From DUUI01 sp964345765 (GTDB taxonomy: Bacteria; Bacillota_I; Bacilli_A; Erysipelotrichales; Erysipelotrichaceae): a stretch of 9,457 nucleotides of DNA. Position 1 is the first letter of the stretch. Each line of letters opens with the position of its first letter. The stretch is from contig CAYFSJ010000037.1 of NCBI GenBank assembly GCA_964345765.1, positions 1-9,457 on the forward strand. The letters run 5' to 3'. Under the pieces are notes generated by a model, which did not search any database, was not told the DNA's origin, and saw nothing but the letters and a program-made list of their open reading frames with translations. The position numbers were made by a program, and so were the translations under genes. This document shows positions 1-6,735 of this stretch, in pieces.

Positions 1-4
1 ATAT

Positions 5-81
<77 letters not shown>

Positions 82-83
82 AT

Positions 84-159
84 GGTTCCGTAGCTCAGTC
101 GGTAGAGCAGTGGACTGAAAATCCACGTGTCGTTGGTTCAATTCCGACCGGAACCACCA
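84..159 (+). tRNA. tRNA-Phe (anticodon GAA)
   Basis: A 76-nt tRNA with acceptor stem GGTTCCG/CGGAACC, discriminator A and encoded CCA at 157-159. The anticodon loop CTGAAAA gives anticodon GAA at 117-119, which reads TTC and TTT. The stems GTGGA/TCCAC and GTTGG/CCGAC close with at most one wobble. It follows tRNA-fMet after 2 nt and is the last gene of this tRNA operon, since a terminator follows. Confidence 0.97.
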
Positions 160-173
160 TTGAAAACTAAATT

Positions 174-200
174 AACCACAAAGGTGGTTTTTTTATTTTT
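174..200 (+). terminator. terminator of the tRNA-fMet/tRNA-Phe operon
   Basis: Perfect 6-bp stem AACCAC/GTGGTT (174-179 and 184-189) with loop AAAG, followed by an almost unbroken T run to 200. It starts 15 nt after the CCA end of tRNA-Phe, so it ends the + strand tRNA operon. Confidence 0.9.
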
Positions 201-223
201 AGGGACAACACAATTAACTGTAT

Positions 224-235
224 ACCACTAGTGGT
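224..235. repeat. perfect 12-bp palindrome between two terminators
   Basis: ACCACTAGTGGT is a perfect palindrome in the spacer between the tRNA terminator and the pepF terminator. It has no U-tract or promoter nearby. A protein-binding site is possible, but nothing else in the sequence supports a role. Confidence 0.4.
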
Positions 236-243
236 GGGGCAAG

Positions 244-272
244 AAAAATGAGCGAGGTAATCGCTCATTTTT
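244..272 (-). terminator. terminator of pepF, likely bidirectional
   Basis: Perfect 12-bp stem AAAAATGAGCGA/TCGCTCATTTTT (244-255, 261-272) with a 5-nt loop. It begins 3 nt beyond the pepF stop codon. Both arms end in five A/T pairs, so the RNA ends in a U run when read in either direction. It can therefore also back up the tRNA operon terminator. Confidence 0.9.
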
Positions 273-275
273 ACT

Positions 276-2075
276 TTATTTAAGGATTTCTTCTAATTCA
301 TTAAGTCGTTGTTCAAAGACATTTAAGGCATCAATCGTTGCTTGGTTAGTACTCATATCTACTCCCGCATCTTTAAGTACATTCATTGGATAGTCACTGC
401 TACCAGCCTTTAAGTAATTAATGTATTTTTCAACTGCCCCTTCTTTATTCTCCAAGATATATTTAGAGAAAGCGGTCGCCGCAGAGAAACCAGTCGCATA
501 CTGATAAACATAGTAATTGTAGTAGAAGTGTGGAATTCTAGCCCACTCTAACTTAATCTCATCATCATAAATAACACCATCACCATAATATTTCTTATTC
601 AAATCAAAATAAGATTTATTCAAGTATTCAGAAGTTAACGCTGTACCCTCTTGATCACTTTGATGAATTAGATGTTCAAATTCAGCAAATTGTGTTTGAC
701 GATAAACCGTTCCCTTCACACCATCTAAGAAATGATTGATAATATAAGCTTTAACCTTAGGATCATCATATTTATTTAACAGATAGTGCGTTAATAAATG
801 TTCATTAGTCGTAGAAGCAACCTCGGCCAAGAAGATTGAGTAATCTCCATAGATAAACGGTTGATTATTACGCGTGTAATACGAATGAACGGAATGGCCA
901 AGCTCATGAACTAAAGTATAAACATCATCCAAGTTACCCTGCCAGTTTAATAATATAAATGGAATCGTACCATAAGTACCAGAAGAATAAGCACCTGAGC
1001 GCTTGCCTTGGTTTTCATGGATATCTATCCAACGATCATTAAAAGCCTTATTCAGGATTTCTAAATAATCATCGCCTAATACTTTTAGAGCTTCTAAAGT
1101 AACATCTTTAGCTTCTTCCCAAGTAAACTTAAGATCAACATCATCGACCATCGGAACATACATATCATACATTCTTACTTCATCAAGTTTAAGCGCTTCT
1201 TTACGAAGTTTAACATAGCGATGAAGTAGTTCTAAACGATCATGAACAGCCTCTAATAAAGCATCAAAGACCGATTCATCAATTGTGTTATTAAACAAAG
1301 CGTGATGACGAGCCGAATCAAATCCTCTGATATCGGCAGACATATTATGCGCTTTAACCGTTGTACTTAGTGTTGAAGCAAAAGTATTTTGTAAGTCACC
1401 ATAGGTTTTATACATGGCTTTGAAAGCATCATGACGAACTTGTCTGTCTTTACTCTCCATAAAAGTAGAATAACGACCATGCGACAATTGAACTTCCTCA
1501 CCCTTTTCATCTTTAATCGTAGGGAATTTTAAATCCGCATTATTTAAAATAGAGAATGTACGACTTGAAGCACCCAACACTGGAGAAGCTTTTGCCAACA
1601 GCGCTTCCTCAGAAGCACTTAGGATATGAGGACGATTTCTAAATAATAATTCAAACTCATGCTCATATTCTTTAAGTCGATCATCTTTTAAATACTCAAC
1701 AAAGATACTTTCATCTGCTTCCATAATTTCAGGGGTGAAGTAAGACATTGAAGCCATCACTTTAGACCCTAAATCATTCACTTTTGACTGCATACCTTGA
1801 TAGTGAGAATTCGCCGTATCAACATCACTTTGTAAATGTGCATACACAGCTAAATGCGAATATTTTTGATAGATCTCATTTCTTAATTCTAAAGCTTCAA
1901 ACAAGGTATCCGCACTTTCAGCCAAACGACCTTGATACTTTGTTAGTTCTGGTATTCTGTTTTCAACTTCTTTAAATTGTTCTTCAAACAACTCTTCTGT
2001 TTCAAAAATAGTTGAAGTATCCCATGTTTCTTCAACATTCAATTCTTGACGAGTTGGTAATTGTTTTTGACTCAT
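276..2075 (-). CDS. pepF: oligoendopeptidase F (M3 family zinc metallopeptidase)
   Basis: A cytosolic endopeptidase that cuts oligopeptides and so feeds peptide use and turnover. The 599-residue product has the usual length for PepF. The zinc-binding motif HELGH is at residues 390-394, with catalytic Glu391 and zinc ligands His390 and His394. The third ligand is probably Glu418, in the segment FLAEVAST. The M3-typical aromatic segment PHFYYNYYVYQYATG is at 515-529 and is thought in this family to line the active site. There is no signal peptide. The ATG start is well supported by an AGGAGG site 4 nt upstream. The gene lies 37 bp downstream of mscS on the same strand with no terminator between, so it may be read from the mscS promoter as well as from its own extended -10. 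A strong hairpin follows the stop. Assignment to M3/PepF is firm; substrate range cannot be read from sequence. Confidence 0.97.
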   Translation of the reverse strand: MSQKQLPTRQELNVEETWDTSTIFETEELFEEQFKEVENRIPELTKYQGRLAESADTLFEALELRNEIYQKYSHLAVYAHLQSDVDTANSHYQGMQSKVNDLGSKVMASMSYFTPEIMEADESIFVEYLKDDRLKEYEHEFELLFRNRPHILSASEEALLAKASPVLGASSRTFSILNNADLKFPTIKDEKGEEVQLSHGRYSTFMESKDRQVRHDAFKAMYKTYGDLQNTFASTLSTTVKAHNMSADIRGFDSARHHALFNNTIDESVFDALLEAVHDRLELLHRYVKLRKEALKLDEVRMYDMYVPMVDDVDLKFTWEEAKDVTLEALKVLGDDYLEILNKAFNDRWIDIHENQGKRSGAYSSGTYGTIPFILLNWQGNLDDVYTLVHELGHSVHSYYTRNNQPFIYGDYSIFLAEVASTTNEHLLTHYLLNKYDDPKVKAYIINHFLDGVKGTVYRQTQFAEFEHLIHQSDQEGTALTSEYLNKSYFDLNKKYYGDGVIYDDEIKLEWARIPHFYYNYYVYQYATGFSAATAFSKYILENKEGAVEKYINYLKAGSSDYPMNVLKDAGVDMSTNQATIDALNVFEQRLNELEEILK

Positions 2076-2079
2076 AAGT

Positions 2080-2108
2080 CCTCCTTTTTCATAATTAATA
2101 TTATAGCA
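2080..2108 (-). promoter_or_regulatory. pepF extended -10 promoter and ribosome binding site
   Basis: On the minus strand TGC-TATAAT (2100-2108) forms an extended -10 just after the mscS stop codon. I see no good -35 at normal spacing. The RNA would start near 2093, giving a leader of about 18 nt that holds AAAAGGAGG (2080-2088), 4 nt before the pepF ATG. Confidence 0.65.
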
Positions 2109-2112
2109 TCTC

Positions 2113-3120
2113 TCAGCTAAATAGGTTGTAAGAGGCTAATATCTGTACAATCTCTGCAGAAAGTCTAGAAGCGAACAGATCAAATTCCTGATAACCTGGG
2201 TGCTTCGAAAAAGCACTAATCGATAAGATTAAATTATTCAAGGTCCCTTCTTGAATCTGCACTGAAACAACCTTGTTTTCATCCACTTCAGGATGGTTAA
2301 TTAAATACTCTCTCACTTTTTCAATAACCTCAGAGATATTATTCGCATTGGCAGGATTAAAGTTAATTTTGCGCGTATACTGACGTCCCTGTGTTTGGGC
2401 TAAATGACGATAATTAATAATCGGATTTTTAATTAAATTCGTCGCCGCAACAGTCGTATGAGTTTGATCAAACCCGACCAGAGTTACCATCGTCAATCCA
2501 ATCGTCTCAACACTACCACTTATACCCAATTCAGGCACACTAATAAAGTCTCCAATACGAATGGTATCCGTTGAAGTTAATTGAATCCCCGCAAAAAATC
2601 CTAAGAGAATATCTTGAAAGATAAAAGAAATAAAAGCAACGATAGTAGAAACCGACCCCATCACTAAGAGTGGGTCCTTATCTAATACAACTGCCATCAC
2701 GCCAAATAAAACAATAATTAATAGAATAATCTTCAACGCTTGAAAAACAGGTGTAAGCGGTCTTCTCAGTGATAAATCACTACGAGAGTAAACATAATTA
2801 AAGATATCTAATAAAAGAGACAATAAACGATAAAGTAAAATCAATATCAGTATGATTAAGCTTTTATCTAACCATCTAAACTCTTGAAGCCTTGTTACAT
2901 TAAAACTTAAAAAGCCTCTTAATAATAGCAAGCTAATAAAGAGAACTCCTTCTAACAAAATTCTATTTTTAAATTTTGAGATGATATCTTTAAACTTGTT
3001 CTGATTAACCATATTCTTTTGACCATAGATAAAGACACCACCTAATAAAAGAACAAATAGAGCTAATAAAATTAGTTCAAATTGACTAAAACTATTAATA
3101 AAGCGTGTGAAATCATTCAT
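2113..3120 (-). CDS. MscS-family small-conductance mechanosensitive channel
   Basis: An integral membrane channel that opens under membrane tension to release solutes during hypo-osmotic shock. I place the start at the ATG at 3120 (335 residues), because GGAGG sits 5 nt upstream of it. The longer GTG reading from 3135 would encode that binding site as protein. Hydrophobic spans lie near residues 13-33, 54-72, 86-106 and 126-147. A pore-lining segment rich in small residues follows at 153-182. The MscS beta domain comes next: the motif GDFISVPELGISGSVETIGL (190-209) and a segment resembling the family's N-x-x-x-x-x-P-I-x-N-Y at 228-237. A soluble alpha/beta C-terminal domain runs to the end. 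With four spans before the pore it is longer than E. coli MscS, as in many YbdG/YkuT-like members. pepF follows 37 bp downstream; pepT is divergent. Confidence 0.93.
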   Translation of the reverse strand: MNDFTRFINSFSQFELILLALFVLLLGGVFIYGQKNMVNQNKFKDIISKFKNRILLEGVLFISLLLLRGFLSFNVTRLQEFRWLDKSLIILILILLYRLLSLLLDIFNYVYSRSDLSLRRPLTPVFQALKIILLIIVLFGVMAVVLDKDPLLVMGSVSTIVAFISFIFQDILLGFFAGIQLTSTDTIRIGDFISVPELGISGSVETIGLTMVTLVGFDQTHTTVAATNLIKNPIINYRHLAQTQGRQYTRKINFNPANANNISEVIEKVREYLINHPEVDENKVVSVQIQEGTLNNLILSISAFSKHPGYQEFDLFASRLSAEIVQILASYNLFS

Positions 3121-3125
3121 AGTAG

Positions 3126-3148
3126 CCTCCAACACAAATAGTATAACA
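3126..3148 (-). promoter_or_regulatory. mscS extended -10 promoter and ribosome binding site
   Basis: The minus strand reads TGT-TATACT (3140-3148), an extended -10. The predicted start near 3133 leaves a leader of about 13 nt containing GGAGG (3126-3130), 5 nt before the ATG. The -35 region has no good match. This site decides the mscS start codon. It lies 3 bp from the pepT -35, so the two promoters are back-to-back. Confidence 0.7.
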
Positions 3149-3151
3149 TGC

Positions 3152-3179
3152 TTGAAATAAACAAGAGGTCGCTTATAAT
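3152..3179 (+). promoter_or_regulatory. pepT promoter
   Basis: TTGAAA (3152-3157), a 16-bp spacer and TATAAT (3174-3179) make a good sigma-A promoter. Transcription should start near 3186, leaving a leader of about 16 nt. The ribosome binding site AAGTAGG (3191-3197) is 4 nt from the ATG and weaker than those of the neighbours. Confidence 0.8.
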
Positions 3180-3201
3180 AATTATGTAGAAAGTAGGTCT
3201 T

Positions 3202-4431
3202 ATGGAAAATTTAAAACAACGTTTTATTCGTTACGCAAAAATTAACACACGCTCTGACGCCTCATCATCAACGATTCCATCAACTCCAGAACAAGTTGAA
3301 TTCGCAAAGATGCTCAAAATGGAATTAGAAGAAATCGGATTATCTGAAGTTGTCCATAACTTAGACAATGGCTTTGTTACTGCGACACTCCCAAGCAATG
3401 TTGACTACCCAGTCGATACGATCGGATTTATCGCTCACTTTGACACCGCTGATTTCAACTCAGAAAACATTCAACCTCAATTAGTTGAAGATTACGATGG
3501 CAAAGATATCGTCTTAAACAAAGAACAAGATATTGTGATGAAAGTCTCTGACTTCCCTAATTTGAAAAACTATGTAGGTCACACACTCATCACAACCGAT
3601 GGAACTACATTACTTGGTGCCGATGATAAAGCAGGACTCAGCGAAATCGTTGAAGCAATGATTTACTTCATTAATAATCCAGAGGTCAAACACGGTGAAG
3701 TCCGCGTCGCATTTGGACCTGATGAAGAAATAGGTAAAGGCGCGAATCACTTTGACGCACCAAACTTCAGAGCAAAATTCGCCTATACAATGGATGGTGG
3801 GCCATTAGGTGAGCTTGAATATGAATCCTTTAATGCGGCCGAAGCCAATATAACAATTCAAGGACTATCCGTACACCCTGGAACCGCTAAAGGTAAAATG
3901 GTCAATGCTTCCTTATTAGCGATGGAATACCACAATCTATTACCAAGTGATGAAGTCCCTGAAAAAACAGAGGGTTATGAAGGATTCTTCCTACTCAATA
4001 ATTTAGTGTCAACAGTCGACCAAGCACAAATGACCTATATTATTCGAGATCACAATAGAGAAAAATTTGAAGCACGCAAACAACAAATTTTAGACGCAGC
4101 AGCCAAAATGAATGAAAAGTATCAACTTGAAAGAGTCCGAGTTGAAATGGAAGATTCTTATTACAATATGGGAGAAATTATCTCTAAAGACATGACACCA
4201 GTTAACGTGGCTAAAAAAGCAATGGAAGATTTAGGGATCACTCCAGATATTCACCCAATTCGCGGAGGAACCGATGGGTCTAAGATAACCTTTATGGGTA
4301 TCCCAACCCCAAATATCTTTACGGGCGGTGAAAATTATCACGGCCGCTATGAATTTGCGAGCTTAGAAAATATGGTCAAAGCAAAAGAAGTCATCATAGA
4401 AATTATTAAACAAATAGCAGAGGGAGATTAA
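3202..4431 (+). CDS. pepT: peptidase T, tripeptide aminopeptidase (M20B)
   Basis: A cytosolic di-zinc aminopeptidase that removes the N-terminal residue of tripeptides, a late step in peptide breakdown. The 409-residue length is standard for PepT. By family knowledge the visible metal and catalytic residues are His79 and Asp81 in IAHFDTAD, Asp141 in GADDKAG, Glu175 and Glu176 in GPDEEIGKG, Asp198 in TMDGG, and His380 in GGENYHGRYE. The M20 dimerisation or lid domain occupies roughly 207-320 and includes HPGTAKGKMVNA at 225-236. The segment IRGGTDGS is at 353-360. All expected active-site residues are present, so the enzyme should be active. It is a single-gene unit with its own promoter, divergent from mscS. 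Its terminator hairpin overlaps the stop codon. Confidence 0.98.
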   Translation: MENLKQRFIRYAKINTRSDASSSTIPSTPEQVEFAKMLKMELEEIGLSEVVHNLDNGFVTATLPSNVDYPVDTIGFIAHFDTADFNSENIQPQLVEDYDGKDIVLNKEQDIVMKVSDFPNLKNYVGHTLITTDGTTLLGADDKAGLSEIVEAMIYFINNPEVKHGEVRVAFGPDEEIGKGANHFDAPNFRAKFAYTMDGGPLGELEYESFNAAEANITIQGLSVHPGTAKGKMVNASLLAMEYHNLLPSDEVPEKTEGYEGFFLLNNLVSTVDQAQMTYIIRDHNREKFEARKQQILDAAAKMNEKYQLERVRVEMEDSYYNMGEIISKDMTPVNVAKKAMEDLGITPDIHPIRGGTDGSKITFMGIPTPNIFTGGENYHGRYEFASLENMVKAKEVIIEIIKQIAEGD

Positions 4432-4446
4432 TCTTCCTCTTTTTTT
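4419..4446 (+). terminator. pepT terminator overlapping the stop codon
   Basis: AGAGGGAGAT (4419-4428) pairs with ATCTTCCTCT (4431-4440) through ten pairs including one G-T wobble. The loop is 2 nt as drawn and would be larger in RNA. Seven T follow. The TAA stop at 4429-4431 lies at the loop, so the last three codons (EGD) form the left arm. Confidence 0.85.
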
Positions 4447-4451
4447 AACAG

Positions 4452-4488
4452 ATAAAAACTCTAATCAACATCTGAGATGATTAGAGTT
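4452..4488 (-). terminator. terminator of the XRE-like regulator gene
   Basis: A perfect 11-bp stem AACTCTAATCA/TGATTAGAGTT (4457-4467, 4478-4488) with a 10-nt loop. Read on the minus strand it is followed by a T run. It starts 11 nt past the regulator's stop codon, which suggests the transcript unit was once, or still is, expressed. Confidence 0.82.
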
Positions 4489-4499
4489 ATAATAATCAA

Positions 4500-5057
4500 T
4501 TAATGATTTGTTTTTTGTTTTTGTTTCAAATAGTAGGCCAAGCCCAATCCACTAATGATAACAAGTAAGCCTAATCCTAAAAATAAACTACTTATTCCAG
4601 AGAAAGGATTACGCGGCATTGGATTAAATGGATCATCAACCAACACTGTGCCATATTCCGTCTGAAACTCCACTTGGTTTGATCTAAAACCCGAACTCAT
4701 AGCATTGGTCACTAAACCAAAGAAAAACATCGATGCCCCACCAATGGCAATATAAATACCAATTAGCCATCCGTACTTATCCACTAATTTATCAACCGTG
4801 GAAGGTATTTTTTCTATCTCATTGGTCCTTGGTTGGGATGATTGGTTAAACGAGACAAAATCATCTTCAGATAATAGCCAATCGGTACTAACTTCAAACA
4901 GCTTCGCAATTCCAACAAGTTTACTCACTTCAGGAGTTGCCTCTCCTGTTTCCCACTTACTAACGGATTGACGAGTCACATTGAGCTTTTCAGCTAATTA
5001 TTCTTGAGATAATCCCTTTCTTTTTCTTAAGATTAAAATCTTTTGTGCTAAGTTCAT
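4500..5057 (-). pseudogene. membrane-anchored XRE-family regulator, interrupted by a stop
   Basis: A 185-codon reading frame that encodes an N-terminal helix-turn-helix of the XRE/HTH_3 type and a C-terminal membrane part. The original ATG at 5057 has AAGGAG 7 nt upstream. The start MNLAQKILILRKRKGLSQE is followed by a TAA at codon 20 (4998-5000), then LAEKLNVTRQSVSKWETG in the same frame. Family members usually have Gln or Glu at the stopped position, so one base change (CAA or GAA to TAA) explains the break. Two hydrophobic spans follow at about codons 96-117 and 155-177, with a loop between them. The Lys-rich tail is KQKQKTNH. A restart at the GTG of codon 27 would lose the first half of the DNA-binding domain and has no good binding site. 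The frame after the stop is intact for 165 codons, so the lesion is recent, a sequencing error, or read through. The regulated genes are unknown. Confidence 0.85.
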
Positions 5058-5064
5058 ATTAACT

Positions 5065-5087
5065 CTCCTTTTAATAGCTAAATTATA
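5065..5087 (-). promoter_or_regulatory. regulator gene -10 and ribosome binding site
   Basis: The minus strand shows TATAAT (5082-5087) and AAGGAG (5065-5070), placed 7 nt before the original ATG at 5057. No convincing -35 is present; TGTTAA lies 17 bp upstream. The good binding site supports the ATG at 5057 rather than the internal GTG. Confidence 0.5.
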
Positions 5088-5111
5088 ATTATTAAAATAC
5101 AATCTTAACAC

Positions 5112-5145
5112 CAACCATCATAGGAAGTTTGTCAACCAATGGTTG
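5112..5145. repeat. competing inverted repeats between the COG1478 gene and the regulator
   Basis: CAACCAT (5112-5118) can pair with ATGGTTG (5139-5145). CAACC at 5133-5137 can instead pair with GGTTG at 5141-5145 across a 3-nt loop. The two helices exclude each other. The block lies 10 nt past the COG1478 stop and upstream of the regulator's -10. No U-tract follows, so it is not a clear terminator; an operator or a transcript-stabilising fold is possible. Confidence 0.4.
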
Positions 5146-5154
5146 CATAATTAC

Positions 5155-6354
5155 TTAATCCGCAAAATTATCAAAGTATCCTTGAATATAAACAACTGGC
5201 GTTCCTTTATCCCCACTACCAGAAGTTAAGTCAGCTAAGGATCCTAATAAATCCGTTAATTGTCGTGGTGTTGTCCCAAGTTGTCCTTTAAACTCACCCG
5301 CCACTTCAGATTCTTTATTTTCTTTAATACGACGATTAATCGCTTCTATCTGTTCTTCTTTACTTAAATTTTTATAGTCATTATCCGCAAGGTATTTTAA
5401 CTTAATCTCATTTGGTTTACCAGCCAGTCCCTGTGTATAAGCTGGTGAAACAACAGGATCTGCTAATTCCCAAATACGTCCTACCGGATCTTTAAAGGCG
5501 CCATCGCCATAAATCATGACTTCAACCTGTTTACCAGTTAATTCATTGATGCGTTGCGCAATTTTATCAACCACAACCTGGCAATCTCTTGGGAATAATT
5601 TAACACGTTCATCACTCGCCTTGTTTGAGCCTAACAGACCAAACTGTTGATTATATCCATGAAGGAAAGTCGGTTGATTAAGAATATCTTCTAAGCCTAA
5701 AACAATCTGTCCGCCCTTTTGTTTTAATAATCGTTTTGATTGATGTCTCGTGTGAACATCACAAGTTAGAACATTTTTAGTATAGTTAAGAATCTGGGTC
5801 ACATCATTCGCAAAAATAATTTGACATTTTGTCCCTTCTGCCTCAACAATATGACGATAGGTTTCAATATAATCCATGCCAGTAAATGGATGTTCTGATT
5901 TACCAAATAGGTCAAAGAATTGTTTCTCATCCAATACATCTTGATAAGGATTAACTTCCTTATCAAATAATAAATCGGCTGGGAACAAGTGATTTCCAAC
6001 TTCATCAGCTGGATAACTTAATTGAATAATCAGTTCATCAACACTTCTCGCTATCCCTCTTAGAAGCGTTGCGAATCGATTACGAGAAAGAATTGGGAAC
6101 GTAATCCCTAATTGGTTTTCTCCATTTAATTTATTTTTTATATCAGTCTCTATATCATAGATACTCGCATAATTACCTTGTGTTCTAGCAACGATAGATT
6201 CTGTAATCGCTAAAACATCTTTATCTCTAATTTCAAACTTTGAATTATGAGCAATATCAACCAACAGTTCTGGAATGATCTTAACTAAATCATCTCCTTC
6301 ACTGAATATGGGTGTTCGTAAACCTCGTGTGATTGTACCTAGCTGTCTTGTCAT
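5155..6354 (-). CDS. COG1478 protein, coenzyme F420 gamma-glutamyl ligase homologue
   Basis: A 399-residue soluble protein that I recognise as the COG1478/F420_ligase family. Archaeal and actinobacterial CofE/FbiB members of this family join L-glutamate to F420-0 using GTP. Visible landmarks are the N-terminal TRGLRTPIFSEGDDL (9-23), DVLAITESIVARTQGNY (46-62), which resembles the conserved ligase N-terminal motif, and GDGAFKDPVGRIWELADPVV about three quarters along. The last 90 residues are Lys/Glu-rich and then end in a Gly/Ser/Thr-rich segment. It is longer than archaeal CofE. There is no signal peptide or membrane span. Start: the ATG at 6354 has AGAAGGG 7 nt upstream. F420 is not known from lactic acid bacteria, and no other F420 gene is in the window, so the substrate is probably different. 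The family call is firm; the function is open. Confidence 0.8.
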   Translation of the reverse strand: MTRQLGTITRGLRTPIFSEGDDLVKIIPELLVDIAHNSKFEIRDKDVLAITESIVARTQGNYASIYDIETDIKNKLNGENQLGITFPILSRNRFATLLRGIARSVDELIIQLSYPADEVGNHLFPADLLFDKEVNPYQDVLDEKQFFDLFGKSEHPFTGMDYIETYRHIVEAEGTKCQIIFANDVTQILNYTKNVLTCDVHTRHQSKRLLKQKGGQIVLGLEDILNQPTFLHGYNQQFGLLGSNKASDERVKLFPRDCQVVVDKIAQRINELTGKQVEVMIYGDGAFKDPVGRIWELADPVVSPAYTQGLAGKPNEIKLKYLADNDYKNLSKEEQIEAINRRIKENKESEVAGEFKGQLGTTPRQLTDLLGSLADLTSGSGDKGTPVVYIQGYFDNFAD

Positions 6355-6361
6355 GGTTCAT

Positions 6362-6388
6362 CCCTTCTTTCAACACACTCCTATTATA
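6362..6388 (-). promoter_or_regulatory. -10 element and ribosome binding site of the COG1478 gene
   Basis: On the minus strand TATAAT (6383-6388) precedes AGAAGGG (6362-6368), which is 7 nt from the ATG. The -35 position falls inside the adjacent inverted repeat at 6393-6418 and has no good match to consensus, so the promoter may need help or be controlled through that repeat. Confidence 0.55.
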
Positions 6389-6392
6389 CAAA

Positions 6393-6418
6393 AAATAAAG
6401 ACGAGGTTGTCTTTATTT
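6393..6418 (-). terminator. second minus-strand hairpin after tRNA-Ala, abutting a -10
   Basis: AAATAAAGAC (6393-6402) and GTCTTTATTT (6409-6418) form a perfect 10-bp stem with a 6-nt loop. Read on the minus strand it ends in a T run, like a tandem terminator behind the tRNA-Ala terminator. It also occupies the -35 region of the COG1478 gene promoter, so an operator role is an alternative. Confidence 0.6.
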
Positions 6419-6440
6419 CAAAATAATTTTGTCTCTAACA

Positions 6441-6468
6441 ATAAAAAAATCACCACAAGGGTGACTTT
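6441..6468 (-). terminator. tRNA-Ala terminator
   Basis: On the minus strand AAAGTCACC pairs with GGTGATTTT across loop CTTGT, with one G-T wobble, and runs into seven T. It begins about 11 nt past the CCA of tRNA-Ala. Confidence 0.85.
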
Positions 6469-6478
6469 AATTTATAAA

Positions 6479-6554
6479 TGGTGGAAGCGATGGGGATCGA
6501 ACCCACTACCTTTTGACTGCCAGTCAAACGCTCTCCCAAATGAGCTACGCCCCC
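6479..6554 (-). tRNA. tRNA-Ala (anticodon GGC)
   Basis: A 76-nt minus-strand tRNA with encoded CCA (6479-6481 on the plus strand). The anticodon loop CTGGCAG is closed by TTTGA/TCAAA and gives anticodon GGC, which reads GCC and GCT. The acceptor stem GGGGGCG/CGCTTCC carries G3-T70, the alanine identity pair, followed by a second wobble G4-T69. The T arm contains GGGTTCGATCCC. It has its own consensus promoter and terminator, so it is a single-tRNA unit. Confidence 0.96.
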
Positions 6555-6565
6555 GTGCATGTACA

Positions 6566-6594
6566 ATCATATTTTAGCAAGCAATTAATGTCAA
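6566..6594 (-). promoter_or_regulatory. tRNA-Ala promoter
   Basis: Minus strand TTGACA (6589-6594), 17-bp spacer and TATGAT (6566-6571): a perfect -35 and near-perfect -10. RNA would start near 6559, about 5 nt before the mature tRNA. This is the strongest promoter match in the window. Confidence 0.9.
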
Positions 6595-6602
6595 GTAAGT
6601 TA

Positions 6603-6631
6603 TTGCCTTTTTGCTTCAAAAACGATAAAAT
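6603..6631 (+). promoter_or_regulatory. tRNA-Leu promoter
   Basis: TTGCCT (6603-6608), 17-bp spacer and TAAAAT (6626-6631). The predicted start near 6638 leaves only about 2 nt ahead of the mature tRNA 5' end at 6640. It is divergent from the tRNA-Ala promoter, with the two -35 boxes 8 bp apart. Confidence 0.75.
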
Positions 6632-6639
6632 ACTGTTAC

Positions 6640-6725
6640 GCCCAAGTGGTGAAATGGTAGACGCAGAGGACTCAAAATCCTCCGGTAGCGATACCGTGTG
6701 GGTTCGAGTCCCACCTTGGGCACCA
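6640..6725 (+). tRNA. tRNA-Leu (anticodon CAA)
   Basis: An 86-nt class II tRNA with a long variable arm (near GGTAGCGATACCG), typical of Leu. The acceptor stem GCCCAAG/CTTGGGC is perfect, with discriminator A and encoded CCA at 6723-6725. The anticodon loop CTCAAAA gives CAA at 6673-6675, which reads TTG. The T stem GTGGG/CCCAC is perfect. It is a single-gene unit with its own promoter and terminator. Confidence 0.97.
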
Positions 6726-6735
6726 ATACAAAGTC

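Noticed and set aside
1784..1975. Small plus-strand frame inside pepF
   Set aside because: Antisense shadow of a well-supported gene with no binding site or recognisable protein.
3121..3135. Longer MscS reading from GTG at 3135
   Set aside because: The extra codons contain the GGAGG binding site that serves the ATG at 3120.
4500..4979. Regulator as an intact 159-residue protein from GTG at 4979
   Set aside because: This start removes half of the helix-turn-helix and lacks a binding site, while an intact ATG and AAGGAG lie upstream in the same frame, separated only by a stop codon.
6479..6554. Reading the tRNA at 6479-6554 as a plus-strand gene with anticodon GCC
   Set aside because: The T-arm consensus, D arm, G3-T70 pair, promoter and terminator all fit only the minus strand, giving Ala(GGC).
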